DNA of 64,000 nucleotides, taken from the NCBI GenBank assembly GCA_964035795.1, contig OZ038323.1, forward strand, positions 7,851,227 through 7,915,226, read 5' to 3'. Numbering within the stretch: the stretch's first letter is position 1; each line of letters starts with the position of its first letter. Position numbers and translations under genes: made by a program. Below are positions 13,601 to 23,851 of the stretch, piece after piece. The notes beneath the pieces were generated by a model, which saw only the letters and a program-made list of their open reading frames with translations, ran no database searches and was not told where the DNA came from. Origin of the DNA: Pterobdella sp. o SKG-2022 (lineage: Eukaryota; Annelida; Clitellata; Hirudinida; Piscicolidae).

Positions 13601-13699
13601 CTGGGCAAAGATAATCAGCTGACTATTGATCGCACCAAGGTTATCAAGAAGAAGATCATCCAGCCTTTGGCAGCTATCAATGCTTTCAAGAAGCTTTGA
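7644..13699 (+). CDS. short plakin (spectrin-like region, plakin SH3, plectin-type repeats)
   Basis: Exons: 7644-7694, 8259-8330, 8667-8798, 9002-9097, 9226-9357, 9536-9682, 9936-10090, 10246-10354, 11044-11126, 11213-11322, 11516-11586, 11703-11797, 11984-12083, 12227-12404, 12521-12995, 13312-13361 and 13533-13699. Phase closes at every junction, giving about 740 residues. Order: helical spectrin-repeat-like segments; a plakin SH3 (VPVDLRTRPLDTPLPVIALA, then WKVSNSRGQEALVPSVLIR and IPPP) within a spectrin repeat; more helical sequence (LEDWDRENILTYF, WKKLIKIND); an acidic linker; then three plectin-type repeat units (DLKTGQQIPIQEAMQKGLI, LDKREGKRVSLKEAMKRGL, TDNITGEKFSIGEAIVRGY). Stop at 13697-13699. 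Plakins tie cytoskeletal filaments to junctions and to each other. I see no CH actin-binding domain, no long rod and no GAR domain. The first two exons are the least certain, and no start codon is assigned. Confidence 0.85.
10355..11043 (+). other. plakin intron with complementary G/U-rich 5' end and C/A-rich 3' end
   Basis: The first 90 bases after the donor are G/T-rich (GTTGGATTTGTGTTGTTGG onward). The last 100 bases before the acceptor at 11043 are C/A-rich (repeated ACATAAACAACAC), with almost no pyrimidine tract. The block at 10425-10443 (GTTGTTTTATGGGGTTTTT) is nearly the reverse complement of 10963-10981 (AAAACCCCACATAAACAAC), so the pre-mRNA could pair its two ends and bring the splice sites together. 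No folding was run. Confidence 0.6.
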
Positions 13700-14190
13700 G
13701 GGCTTGTGGTTGTGTGGGGTGATGGTGGTTTGATGGTTGTGTTGGTGGTGTAGGTAACAGTGGTAGACTATGAAGGGTGAGCGAAGGTTGTAGTGGATTG
13801 ATTGCAGTTCAAAGTGATTTTCGGATCGAGTTTATGTGAGATTAACATACCTTCAAGTTAGTTAAGCGTTTTGAAGGAAAGCAATAACTTGAACGTTGTG
13901 ATAAAAAGTTCATCTAACTTCAATTTTACAACACATATCTGATTTTGACGTAAAGTATCTGATCTTAATTATCGAAATTTTGTCGCTAAGTTTTGTTACC
14001 AAATGACGTTTGATATCTGTGAAACGTTAATTTCTTATGAATTTTATATTTAGAATTAGATATACTGCATCAAATCTTTGAGAAGTACGAATAGACTTAA
14101 TGATTGAATAGCAAAAAATGGATACTCATTTTTATGAAGGAAATCTGTACGAAGCTTTTCGTAAGTTTAGCTCCCGTTATCAAGTAGATG
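13700..14190. other. plakin 3' flank
   Basis: A G/T-rich stretch follows the stop codon (13705-13790), then ordinary AT-rich sequence. No gene seen. The G/T tract resembles the intron 5' ends of this locus, so a further downstream splice cannot be excluded. Confidence 0.35.
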
Positions 14191-14199
14191 TCAAAAATA

Positions 14200-14960
14200 C
14201 ATCTCAAACACACCAATCTACACATTTCAAACGTCTACATCCCACCCAACACCAACAACATAGACACCTAGCGTCCTATCACCCACTCTCTTCAACATAT
14301 ACCTCTCAGACATACCACTCCCCAAAATCAGCTTACTCAACCTCATCACCTACGTAGACGACATCACCATAACATCATCCCACCCCAACATCAACACAGC
14401 CACCCAAAACCTTCTCCCATATTTCAATGAAATACACACATGGGCTCACAATAACAACCTAAAAATCAACCCTACCAAAACCACATCAACTCTCATGACT
14501 CCAGACCCATCAGAATATAACAAACCCCTGAACATCTACATCAACACCATTCCCATCTCCACTACCTCCAACCCTACCATCCTTGGCTTAACTTTTGACC
14601 CCAAACTAAAATACTCCACCCACACAGACAACACCATCACTAAAGCAAAAAAAACTCAATCTCCTAAAACTCCTCACATCAACACACTGAGGAAAAAGCA
14701 AAGAAACATTCATCACCGCATACAAAACATTACTCCTTCCCATCATCGAATACCCCAACACCATCTGGTCACCCTCATCTCATCCCTCACCTTCATGCCC
14801 ACTCTGCCAAACACACATTCATGACACCCCTCACTTCTTCACTTGCCCCAAAATAAGTACCACACTGGGCCCCGAGAGTCTGTGGACCGACCCTGTGAGA
14901 GCGGCTGAGCTTTTCGACCACTGGACGGTTTTGATGGGGACATGAGGAGCACCCAACAAA
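14200..14960 (+). mobile_element. 5'-truncated Jockey-like non-LTR retrotransposon
   Basis: One frame reads SVLSPTLFNIYLSDIPLP and then YVDDITITSSH, the reverse transcriptase YxDD active site. It continues through WAQNNNLKINPTKT and ILGLTFDPKL, typical of Jockey-type RTs. A terminal cysteine cluster (CPLCQTH...HFFTC) and LWTDPVRAAELFDHW follow, ending at a stop at 14941-14943. An A-run occurs about 40 bases later. A stop interrupts the frame just before SVLSP and a frameshift is needed near 14660-14780, so it is inactive. The sense strand is remarkably poor in G. Confidence 0.8.
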
Positions 14961-14974
14961 ACTAGGGTGCTTGG

Positions 14975-16425
14975 GGTAAAAAAAAAATGTCAAGTAGACT
15001 TGGGGATGTAGGTTAAGTTTAAAATAATCACCGTAAAAATTCCTTTTAATGATTGTTTTTTTTTTGTTTTTACAACATTGAATCACTGCTTCCATCTTTA
15101 ATTTTTCAGTTTTTAAAAATTTTTAAAAGACAACTTAAATTTTGAAATTGTATAAAATGGTAGGACCTCCAATTTTCTAATGGCTTCCATAATAAAATTT
15201 CAAAAAATTTATTATGTTTTGGCTGTAGCTTAAATTATTTGTCAAGTAGATTTTTCAAATTATTTACTTTTATTGTTATTATCATTATTAAATCAGTTCG
15301 TGTATTATTATTATTATTAAATCAGTTCGTGTATTATTATTATTATTATTATTAAAGTTTGGTTTTAAAACCTTCAACTTACATTTCACAAAATAAGCCA
15401 TAAAGCGCCAATTAATGAACGAAAATGATTTAATCAAGGACAAGAAACGACAGCAATACTAGCAATTATTAAATAATAAATATCTATCTTTTGAGTTTCC
15501 CTTGTAGAACATATGTCGGTGTCACGATATGGCGTGTGTGTTTGAACTGCAATCTCCCAGTTATACAATGCGAACGTTTAGTTATGATAATCGTCTTGAA
15601 ATAATATTTGAAATAAATATCTTTGGGTGTAGTTTTTATTTGTGATAAGAAGATCTTTGAGATCTTTCATTGAGTTTTTGGTTGTGGGGGAATGAAATTG
15701 AGTTTTATTGGACATCAGTCATACATAATATAAAAGTGATAAAAAGAAAAATTCAAAAAGTCTTTCAATTGAATAAATTAAGTTTTATATTAGTTAAACA
15801 AAAAAAATAAAAAAAAAAAAGTATTTATTAAAAAAAAATCAGCGATCACGGCAGTTTAAGGTCCTAAAAAAAGCTTCGTGTGTTATGTTTTAGAAATACT
15901 TTTTTTTTCATAAAATTGTGTCAAACTATTCTACGTCAAAAGCAATAATAAAGAATAATATAAATAATAAAATTATTCAATATAAAAGGACATCAATAAA
16001 AATGTTAAAAGAACCAGAATACTCATATATCAATAACATCAAAACAAAAAAAAGCTTTGTTTAAATAAAGTATATCAAACCAAATTTCTTCATTTTTTTA
16101 TTAACAAATATAATAATGATAATCCCAAAATCAATAGTAGTAATAATAATGATAATAAATCAAATGTTGCACGCATGAAAGCTTGGGATAGGAGTTCCTT
16201 ATATAGAGCTGTTTTATAAGAGACATACTCTTTCCTATTGTTTGGTTTGAGCCCGGTTGTCACATGTTAGGGAGTTAAAAGTTTTTGGTTTGAGTTATTG
16301 ATGTATTAAAATTTTTTTTAGAAAAATAATAATTTTAATAATAAGTATAATAGTAGAAAGAATACGAGAGGTAAAAACACTAATGTTAATAGTGATAAGC
16401 ATTTTTATGAAGGCATGTTGTTAAG
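14975..16425. other. gene-free AT-rich stretch with ATT repeats
   Basis: No exon supported. 15270-15357 carries ATT runs and a direct duplication of AAATCAGTTCGTGTATTATT. Poly-A and poly-T runs lie at 15795-15835 and 15900. Confidence 0.45.
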
Positions 16426-18427
16426 ATGGATATAGAGGAGGTGGTAGGAAACGTTAGGTTCAGAGTTGTTGGAAATCCAATATATAATGATACAGGGGTT
16501 TGTGATGGCGGGAAAGGTACGACGCCTCTTTTTGAGCGGTTTATGGGTTTTGAGCATAAATTAATGGGTAAACTATCTAAAACTGATATTAAAAAATACT
16601 TAGAAAAAAATATAGAAGTTGAAACAATTCAGAGGGCTCTGGAAGATGAGGTTAAGATGTTGAAGTTGATGAAACCTGGAAATATACTACGGTTGAACAG
16701 TTACGGATGCGTGGATATGTTGGTGGGGAGAGTGATGATGAAAACGGAGCAGATGTTGAAAGATACTGGGTGCACTGTGGTCATTGGTGAACATTTCAAA
16801 GGGCATTTCGAGGTTCTCTCTCAGGTCTGATTGATATATACTTTCTGTTGTATTGTTGTTGAAGGTTTAATAATTTTTCAGTTACCAAACCATCTTGAAA
16901 TATTTTTTAATGAAAATAAATATCGAAACTGAATTTAATACTAACTAAACTTACATAGTTTTAGTTAAATTTACGTTTATTCCCATTAAGAAATTAGCTT
17001 ATAAAACTTTATTAACTTGAATAAAAAACAAGTCATTTAATCATCAGAACGGAACTTCAGCGAATCCTTGGAGTCATAGAGTCAAAAAATCTCAACTGAT
17101 TGGAAACCATTTTCTGGTGACCAAAGGTTTAAGGGTTCTAATGATTGAAAGAAAAGACTGTCCCTCTAGCGAGCATAATAAAAACGAAAAAAAAATTCTC
17201 AAAGAAAGCATAATAACAAATAACGTGAAAGTCGGAGAAGTGTTGTTGGTAAGAGGCTTTAAAAATTTTAGAAACTTGAATTTTGTTTTCTGTGTGAGAC
17301 GTGATGGAATCCAGTCACAAACAGCAAGTACATCTTTTTCATCAACATACAACGATTCATACAACCATGAACAAACTCAAGAAAATGAAAAAGCTGAGTT
17401 GTTTCTATCTTTCCATCAAGTTCAACATCTTTTAACGCTTTTTGAAACTCCAAACACGTCCCACAATAACCTCTCCAACAACGCCTACAATCAAAACCAT
17501 CACGACTACAGAAACTACACCTCTTTCAACCATTTAGGTGCTTATGATTTCAGTTCACTTTTAAGAAATTACCATTTCCCTCTAGTTGTAAAAATTTATT
17601 TTAACCCTGGTGACGTTATATATAAAACGAATCCAATCGTAGTAGAGCTGAAAGGCTATTTCAAACGATGCTATTATTACTTCACAATGGAAAACTTTTC
17701 TACAATTATCAAAAATAAAAGCATTGGTTTAGATTTAGAATCTTGTACAGATGCTCAAAGCTTATTTTCCACACAAACCTTCAACACATCCAATAAATAC
17801 CTGGATTTCACATTGAGTGATGTGTTTTTTAAGCACATCCATGTAGACAAATTTGATGACTCATCTGATCTCAGTAACAACCAATCAAATCAAAGTTTTA
17901 GTGAAAATTCATTTTATTTGATGCCGAATTCCGAAAAAGAATCAGAAAGTTTGAGGAAAAGTAGTCTTATGAGAAGTTGTAAAAGTGCTTTAAGGGGTGC
18001 AAGTAATGTGCCTGGAAGCGTGAAAAGTGTGGTGTTTTTAAACGACACAACATGGAAGATTGGCAAGATAGAGGTGACTTACTGTGATGAAAACGCTTTA
18101 ACCACAAGCTGTACTTGTGAAGATTATGAAGAACGTTTGTTTGGTTTGTGCGAGAAATTTGAAAACTTAAATAACAGAAATACTAACAATGATAATTATA
18201 ACAAAAATAATGACCCATGGAAAACCCGTGTTTATGAAAATGGTAATGTACAATTAGAGCAACAAGGATTTTTAGACGATAATTACAAGGCACACGAGCT
18301 ATTTTTAACTTCAGCTGTTAATGATGATGACTCTATGCAAAGAAGAAAAACAGATAGACTTATGAAAGATGCAGACAAAATATACATGATGGTGAAAAAT
18401 GGTGTCTTTTATGGTGATATTAGTTGA
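16426..18427 (+). CDS. two-exon protein of 592 aa with CABIT-like features
   Basis: Exon 1 is 16426-16824 and exon 2 is 17048-18427; both junction ends are phase 0. I do not recognise it firmly. Residues 80-175 read KPGNILRLNSYG, then a strand-rich stretch with HFKGHFEVLSQNGTSANPW and GNHFLVTKGLRVLMIE. This is the pattern of a CABIT domain (..G.FEVLS..G.s..p...F.V....V), found in THEMIS and GAREM signalling adaptors. A second strand-rich block follows (VKVGEVLLVRGFKN, later PLVVKIYFNPGDVIY), which could be a second CABIT. The C-terminal half is Ser/Asn-rich, contains TSCTCEDYEERLFGLCEKF and ends in a charged helix. No signal peptide or membrane segment. The start follows an AT-rich leader and is the first ATG of the frame. 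Function is inferred weakly. Confidence 0.6.
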
Positions 18428-18624
18428 TGAATAGTATATATGATTTATTTTAGTATCAGTCCTTTTTAACTTTGACATTAGGGAACCCCCTTAATGACTG
18501 TACAAATAATGTATGCAGATGATACTATATATAGATTGACACAAAAATACATACTATGCGATAAAATCAAATAAACAAACACCTGATAATGACCCAAATA
18601 ATATGACATTCAAGAATGTAAAAC

Positions 18625-20481
18625 CTATTTGAAAACTTCGTGGCAATATTTTAGTAAATTCTCAACGACAAAAGTCTTATCAGCAATAATCCTTTGCAAG
18701 TCTGTGTTAGTCCTGGGTGTGTGACACAAAAGGGCTGGACCAAAAATGAGGGATAAATTTTTAACAGACATTTTGTTTTCCGCTTCGTATTCCACTACCC
18801 TGTCGAATTATTCAGAGTCGGTTTAAAATTATTTAACAGTGTAAGTTAATTTTTATACATCTTACTCATCTCTCTAAAAACAAATAAAGATTACATGAAA
18901 TTTATGATATAAAATCTGCATCAAAAAAATCTAATAAAATCTCCAATGGTGGGTTGTATAGTTAAGCTAAGGACTTGTTGAGGTGAAGAAAAAGATGATG
19001 AAGAGTGTGGTACTGCATTGGAGGCAGGCTTGATAAGATGCTGTGTACGCTTCTCGTTCTGCTCGCCTTGTCTTCAAAACCTTCGATAAAAACAATTAAT
19101 TTTAATTCTATTTTATTGCTTTAGTTATATATAGTTTTTTAAAAGAAAAATTAGGTTAAATTATTTTTCGTTATTTCATTTGATTTTAATAGATGGAAAA
19201 AAACTCATTTTTCTATACTTACTCAATATACTAATGTACAGAGTATATTACATTATCATCAAAACCTTAATGTTTTAATCAAATATTCAAATCATAATAA
19301 AAATCTTTAATAATAACCAGACAAGAGAATCTTTGCCAAGCATTAAAAAGCTTTTCTTAGCTAAAACAACATCTTCAGATCTAATGCAATGTTATAATAC
19401 TAAAAAAAACCCATAATTATGAAACAATAAAAAGTTTATTGTTAAAATTTTATTACCGAAGTTTTTTGATATCCTCACTAGAGGTTTAGAAACCGTGTTA
19501 ATATAATAAAGATTTTTTATTTAAAAACTAAATCCCACCATTATTGCGTTTTTTCTTTTAAAATTCAATAATAATTGTGTCAAGATTGAGTACTTGATAA
19601 TAACTTCGTTCATTACGACTTGGTCTTTATTTTTTTAAAACTGAGTTGTTCAGGCTACCCCCATTCATTAAGCAGCTTATTCATGCAGCTCATAGCAGAT
19701 CTCCTTTGAACGATGCTAAGGGGCGCTATACTAATTATTTATACTTACTTACATCAGCAATATAAAGAAATGTATTTCAAAACCATCTAAAAATGATTTT
19801 AAAACTTCTATGTAATGATCCACCTCTGAAACATGTGAGAAGGGCAACCATGAGAAGTTGAGAGATGATAGGGTTATGTAGGTCCCTGAAGTACAACTTC
19901 AACAATCCTGCCAACAGGTGTACATCTGTCTCACTTATGAAGTCCAGGTTCCCTTAAGGTGTGAGAGTGTAATTAAGAAAACAATGATAATGTTTGTCTA
20001 AATAGCAGTTGAGGCAGTTGAAAAATGCATTAAATGAGCGAGATTTAGTGGTTCAAAGAAAAAAGAACCGTCCAATAGAACAGTTTAAGCCTTTGTAAAA
20101 TATGGCCAAACAAAACATGAGCTTCATTTTGCCACAATAAAATATATAATTGCCAACATAATGGTAGTGTTACTAATGCATCAATGCAAAAACTAATGGC
20201 TAATGATTAGGGCATACTGTGGTTGACGTTGATCTTGAGAGATTGCAGGTGGGATACATTGGCACCTTTCCTGTATATACCCACCTCATCCAAGCCTTGA
20301 AGGAATTTGGAAAGAATAAAAAAAGTAGGTGAAAGTTCTGCATGATAAAACTATAGTTTTATAAAATCACCATAAAGTTATATATAAATGTCGTTTTGTG
20401 CAGTAACTTCAACTTATAAATACAATTTGAAAAAAGTATTGAATTTTTCGATAAAGATTTATTCTAATCCATTAGCCTATA

Positions 20482-20573
<92 letters not shown>

Positions 20574-23342
20574 TATTTATTTATTTATTAATGTGTGGGT
20601 GGCATTATATAATATTGTAAATACTATATGTCTAATAGAGACGAGCTTTGAACTTCATCTATTTTAAGATATTACTATTATTTTAGCAAACCTCTTTTTT
20701 CGATTTCTTGAATTATTTTTTTTAGAAATGTTGGTACTGTTTCTCCATCGTAACAGCCTGCCTCTAAAGTCCCTCCAAAAACCGGTTCTGAATGTAAAAA
20801 TTTTCTTCTTCCTTTATAGAACTAAAATATTTAGACCTTTTGGAAGAAATACTCTTCAGGCAGAATATAGTTGAGATTACGACTTATATACCTTAACATA
20901 CAATTTCTTCAACAAGTGTCAAAATTCAACAAACTGATTCAAATTACAATGCGGTATAATAACTCTAATGAAACCCTTGTAAATCCCTCTCTTTAGAAGT
21001 TCAGCTCTCGGAACTCTCTTCTTCATGAATTCAAGAAGTTTCTCTCTGTTCTGTAACATTACCATCGCAGCTGTATGCGGATTTCAATCACTTATAACTA
21101 CCTGATATAATATAGACATGAGCATATGAGTACTTATACTTATTTGATATTAGTTAGGGATAATATAGTGATAAATTGACCAATTTTTATTCCGATCTTA
21201 CTCGTTTCGTTAAACTTTTGCATAAAGTTTTTTTTAGTTCTTTGCTGTACACCATCCACTCTCAAAGTCCTACATTTTTTCTCAAGACGCTGTTGAATGT
21301 TTCTCAATTGTTAATACAAACAACCACTAAATTATCGGTAACTAAAACTTGAAAAATAATTAAAAATATAAATAATTTATTTACCGCATCTATTAATTGG
21401 GATTGAAAATGGTGCTTCCATTCCATGGCATAAGACTTGTTCTTGAAGGAGAACACATACGTCACCCCATTGCAACAGTGCATCTGAGTTGGTGTAAAAC
21501 AAAACCGTGGTAAAACAATATCCCAACAGTGAAGCTTTTTCTAGGCTAGTCTACGTCATCATTATCCCAATATTATAGAATTTCCATTATATGAAATTTC
21601 ATAGCTACTTTCACCTGTGTATATCAACATTAATGAAATAACTTTCAATATATAATAGGGACTTTCCCATATATTAAAACTTCAAATGAAACCATTTTTT
21701 CTATATATTCTATATCTTAAATAGAAAGTCATTAACCTTAATGAGAATCTGCATATGGTTTTTTTCCACCACCTGCATCACAGCCCCTTTGAGGATGACA
21801 CTGCTAACAGGCATTACTGAAGTGTAATTTCCCTGAGGAGGTTATGGTGTTGTTAGCTAGTTGAGCTTGGTCATACTAGTGAAAGATATACGTAGGAATT
21901 TTATTTCCGAATAAAGAGATTTTTAAATACATTTATTTCAAAAAAGTTCAAACAGAAAAATTATTGGAAAAATAGATGGTTTGAAAAAAGTATACTATTT
22001 TTTAAATAATTTTTTCAAAGAATTGAGAAGACAGCTTGAAAAAATTGTTTTAAAAATTAAAAGTAGATATCAATTAGCCTACAAAAATGTAATTAAAAAT
22101 AAAAAAAGCAGAAATGCAGTTCCAGTAATTTGGTTCATTGTAATATTTAAACTCACCTCAAATTTTTGGTCAAAGAAGCTTAAAATGCCATGAGTAGAGA
22201 ATAAAAAATAACTTTTCCATGTGTTTCTACGGGTTAAAAACATTTATTAAATTGAGCAACATATAATAATTAAACTTTTACTTGGCTATTTTGTCTTTAC
22301 GATCAATTTTTAAGCAGTCCACAAAGCCTTTCTTCTCTTTTTCTTTGATCTCTTCATATTCAGGACTATTTTCATCTTCAACCATAAAGTATTGAGGATT
22401 ATTGTAAGATGTGGGACAATCATCATTAGCTTCATCATCATCTTCGTTATCCTCATCTTCATCCTCATCTTCGTCATCTTCATCATCAGTCTTGTAAGAA
22501 GCTGCACTATGTGTATTCTCATTGGAGCATACTTCATCCTCATAATCGTATTCACATTCTGATATTAGCGGCCCCTCTGTAGGAATGTTCGCTAAAATCT
22601 TTTGAAAGTTTTTCTCAACGTTTGGACTATTAAAAACGTCATCTTCATCATAATGTTTCTCATGCATATAGTACAGATCTTTTTCAGAAGACGAAGAGCG
22701 CTTTTCTGCTTTTTTTGGAATCTCAGTTTTACTCGCCCGATATGAACTAGATTTTGTGAGTTCCTCGAGCAATTCTGCTTTGATTTCATCTTTCACATAT
22801 TTTTCATGTGGTCTAGACAAGAGTGGAGCAGGTTTGATATTGCGTTCAGTGTTTTTAATAGAAGGTTTGGGGATTTGTGGTGGCTTAGGTTTTTTTGGGT
22901 CTAACAAAACATTGTTTTCCCCTTTTATAAAAAACTGTAGTGGCTCTGGTTTTCCAATATTCTTCAAACAGTTTTCTATTTTTTTTTTCATTTCTGTCTT
23001 TAGGTTCAATGGTGGGGGTGGCAAAGGCTTTGAATTTTTCACTTCTGGGTCTCTTTGAAGGTCAATATTTTCTTTTTTGCGAAAAGGAGGTGGAGGAACA
23101 GGCTTGCAAGCAGCACTGAAATTCATAATTTGAGCATCACAATTTCTCTCCAAAGATGGAGGGGCTTTAGGTCTAATACCTTTTTTCTTCTGTAATTTTT
23201 TCCGGTTCTCATTTGATGTTTCGTCATCTTGCTTGTTTTTTTGTTTTGAAACGTTTTTTTGCTGTGAATTAGAGTGAAATTCTCCTATAATATATTCACT
23301 GCTTTTGAGGGTAGATTCTGCTACAACATATTCATTGTTCAT
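18625..23342 (-). CDS. PH-RhoGAP protein with proline-rich, acidic N-terminus
   Basis: Exons in order: 23342-22282, 22226-22157, 21832-21737, 21483-21385, 21289-21202, 21070-20975, about 20812-20692, 20295-20218, 19952-19824, 19071-18975 and 18799-18625. Phases close except between 20975 and 20692. The first 353 residues are disordered, with polyproline runs (PVPPPPFRKK, KPLPPPPLN) and an Asp/Glu tract. Then comes a PH domain (NTWKSYFLFSTHGILSFF ... TYVFSFKNKSYAMEWKHHF), a linker, and a RhoGAP domain: TVPTFLKKIIQEIEKRG, GLDEVGIYRKGA (arginine finger), ETDVHLLAGLLKLYFRDL, NKMSVKNLSLIFGPALL. The architecture resembles the ARHGAP9/12/15/27 group, whose members accelerate GTP hydrolysis on Rac/Cdc42/Rho and dock on membranes through PH. 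SH3 and WW domains of that group are not seen. The protein ends right after the GAP domain. Confidence 0.85.
19663..19745 (+). repeat. second copy of the repeat tail at 1-90
   Basis: It shares TCATAGCA, a CTTTGAACGATGCTAAG core and GGCGCTATA with the start of the window. It lies in a RhoGAP intron, opposite to the gene. Confidence 0.5.
20481..20590. repeat. (TA)n microsatellite followed by (TTTA)n
   Basis: About 85 bases of TA dinucleotide run into TTTATTTATTTA, within a RhoGAP intron. Confidence 0.95.
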
Positions 23343-23851
23343 GATGACAGCTTGACAGGATGGCTATAATTCTAGCTTCATATGACTAGATGGCGACAAC
23401 ACTAACTCATAAAACCATATTTTATCCTATAAATTTATTCTTATATAAATTTTTCATTATTTTGTCTACTTATTATTCAAAACATTTCTCTATTGGCTTA
23501 ATGAAATCATCAACATTAATAATTATTGGGCGAAACTTCAAGATCAATTTATATACTTTTTTCACTAGCATCTACATATGAAACTACATCTTATATACTG
23601 TATATTTCTAACCCATTGACAAAAATTGCCTTCACCTTTGGTTTTATAGGTTATAACTTTTGAAAGACAGATGGTGTGACTTTATTGAAAATGAAAAATT
23701 TATTAGCCAATCTAAAATTTAAAAAAATGAAATTAAATTTTGAAACGAACAACTAAATTCTTTTAATTTTTGATACTAACAACGAGCAGTAGTTTGATAT
23801 AAAAAGATGAAGTCAAATTGTTTATATGGTAGATTTTGGTAAAATTCAAGT

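Noticed and set aside
20388..20591. ORF ending in Tyr-Ile repeats
   Set aside because: Translation of the (TA)n microsatellite.
21981..22193. 70-aa plus-strand ORF
   Set aside because: Antisense to the RhoGAP PH exon and its intron; Lys/Asn-rich chance frame.
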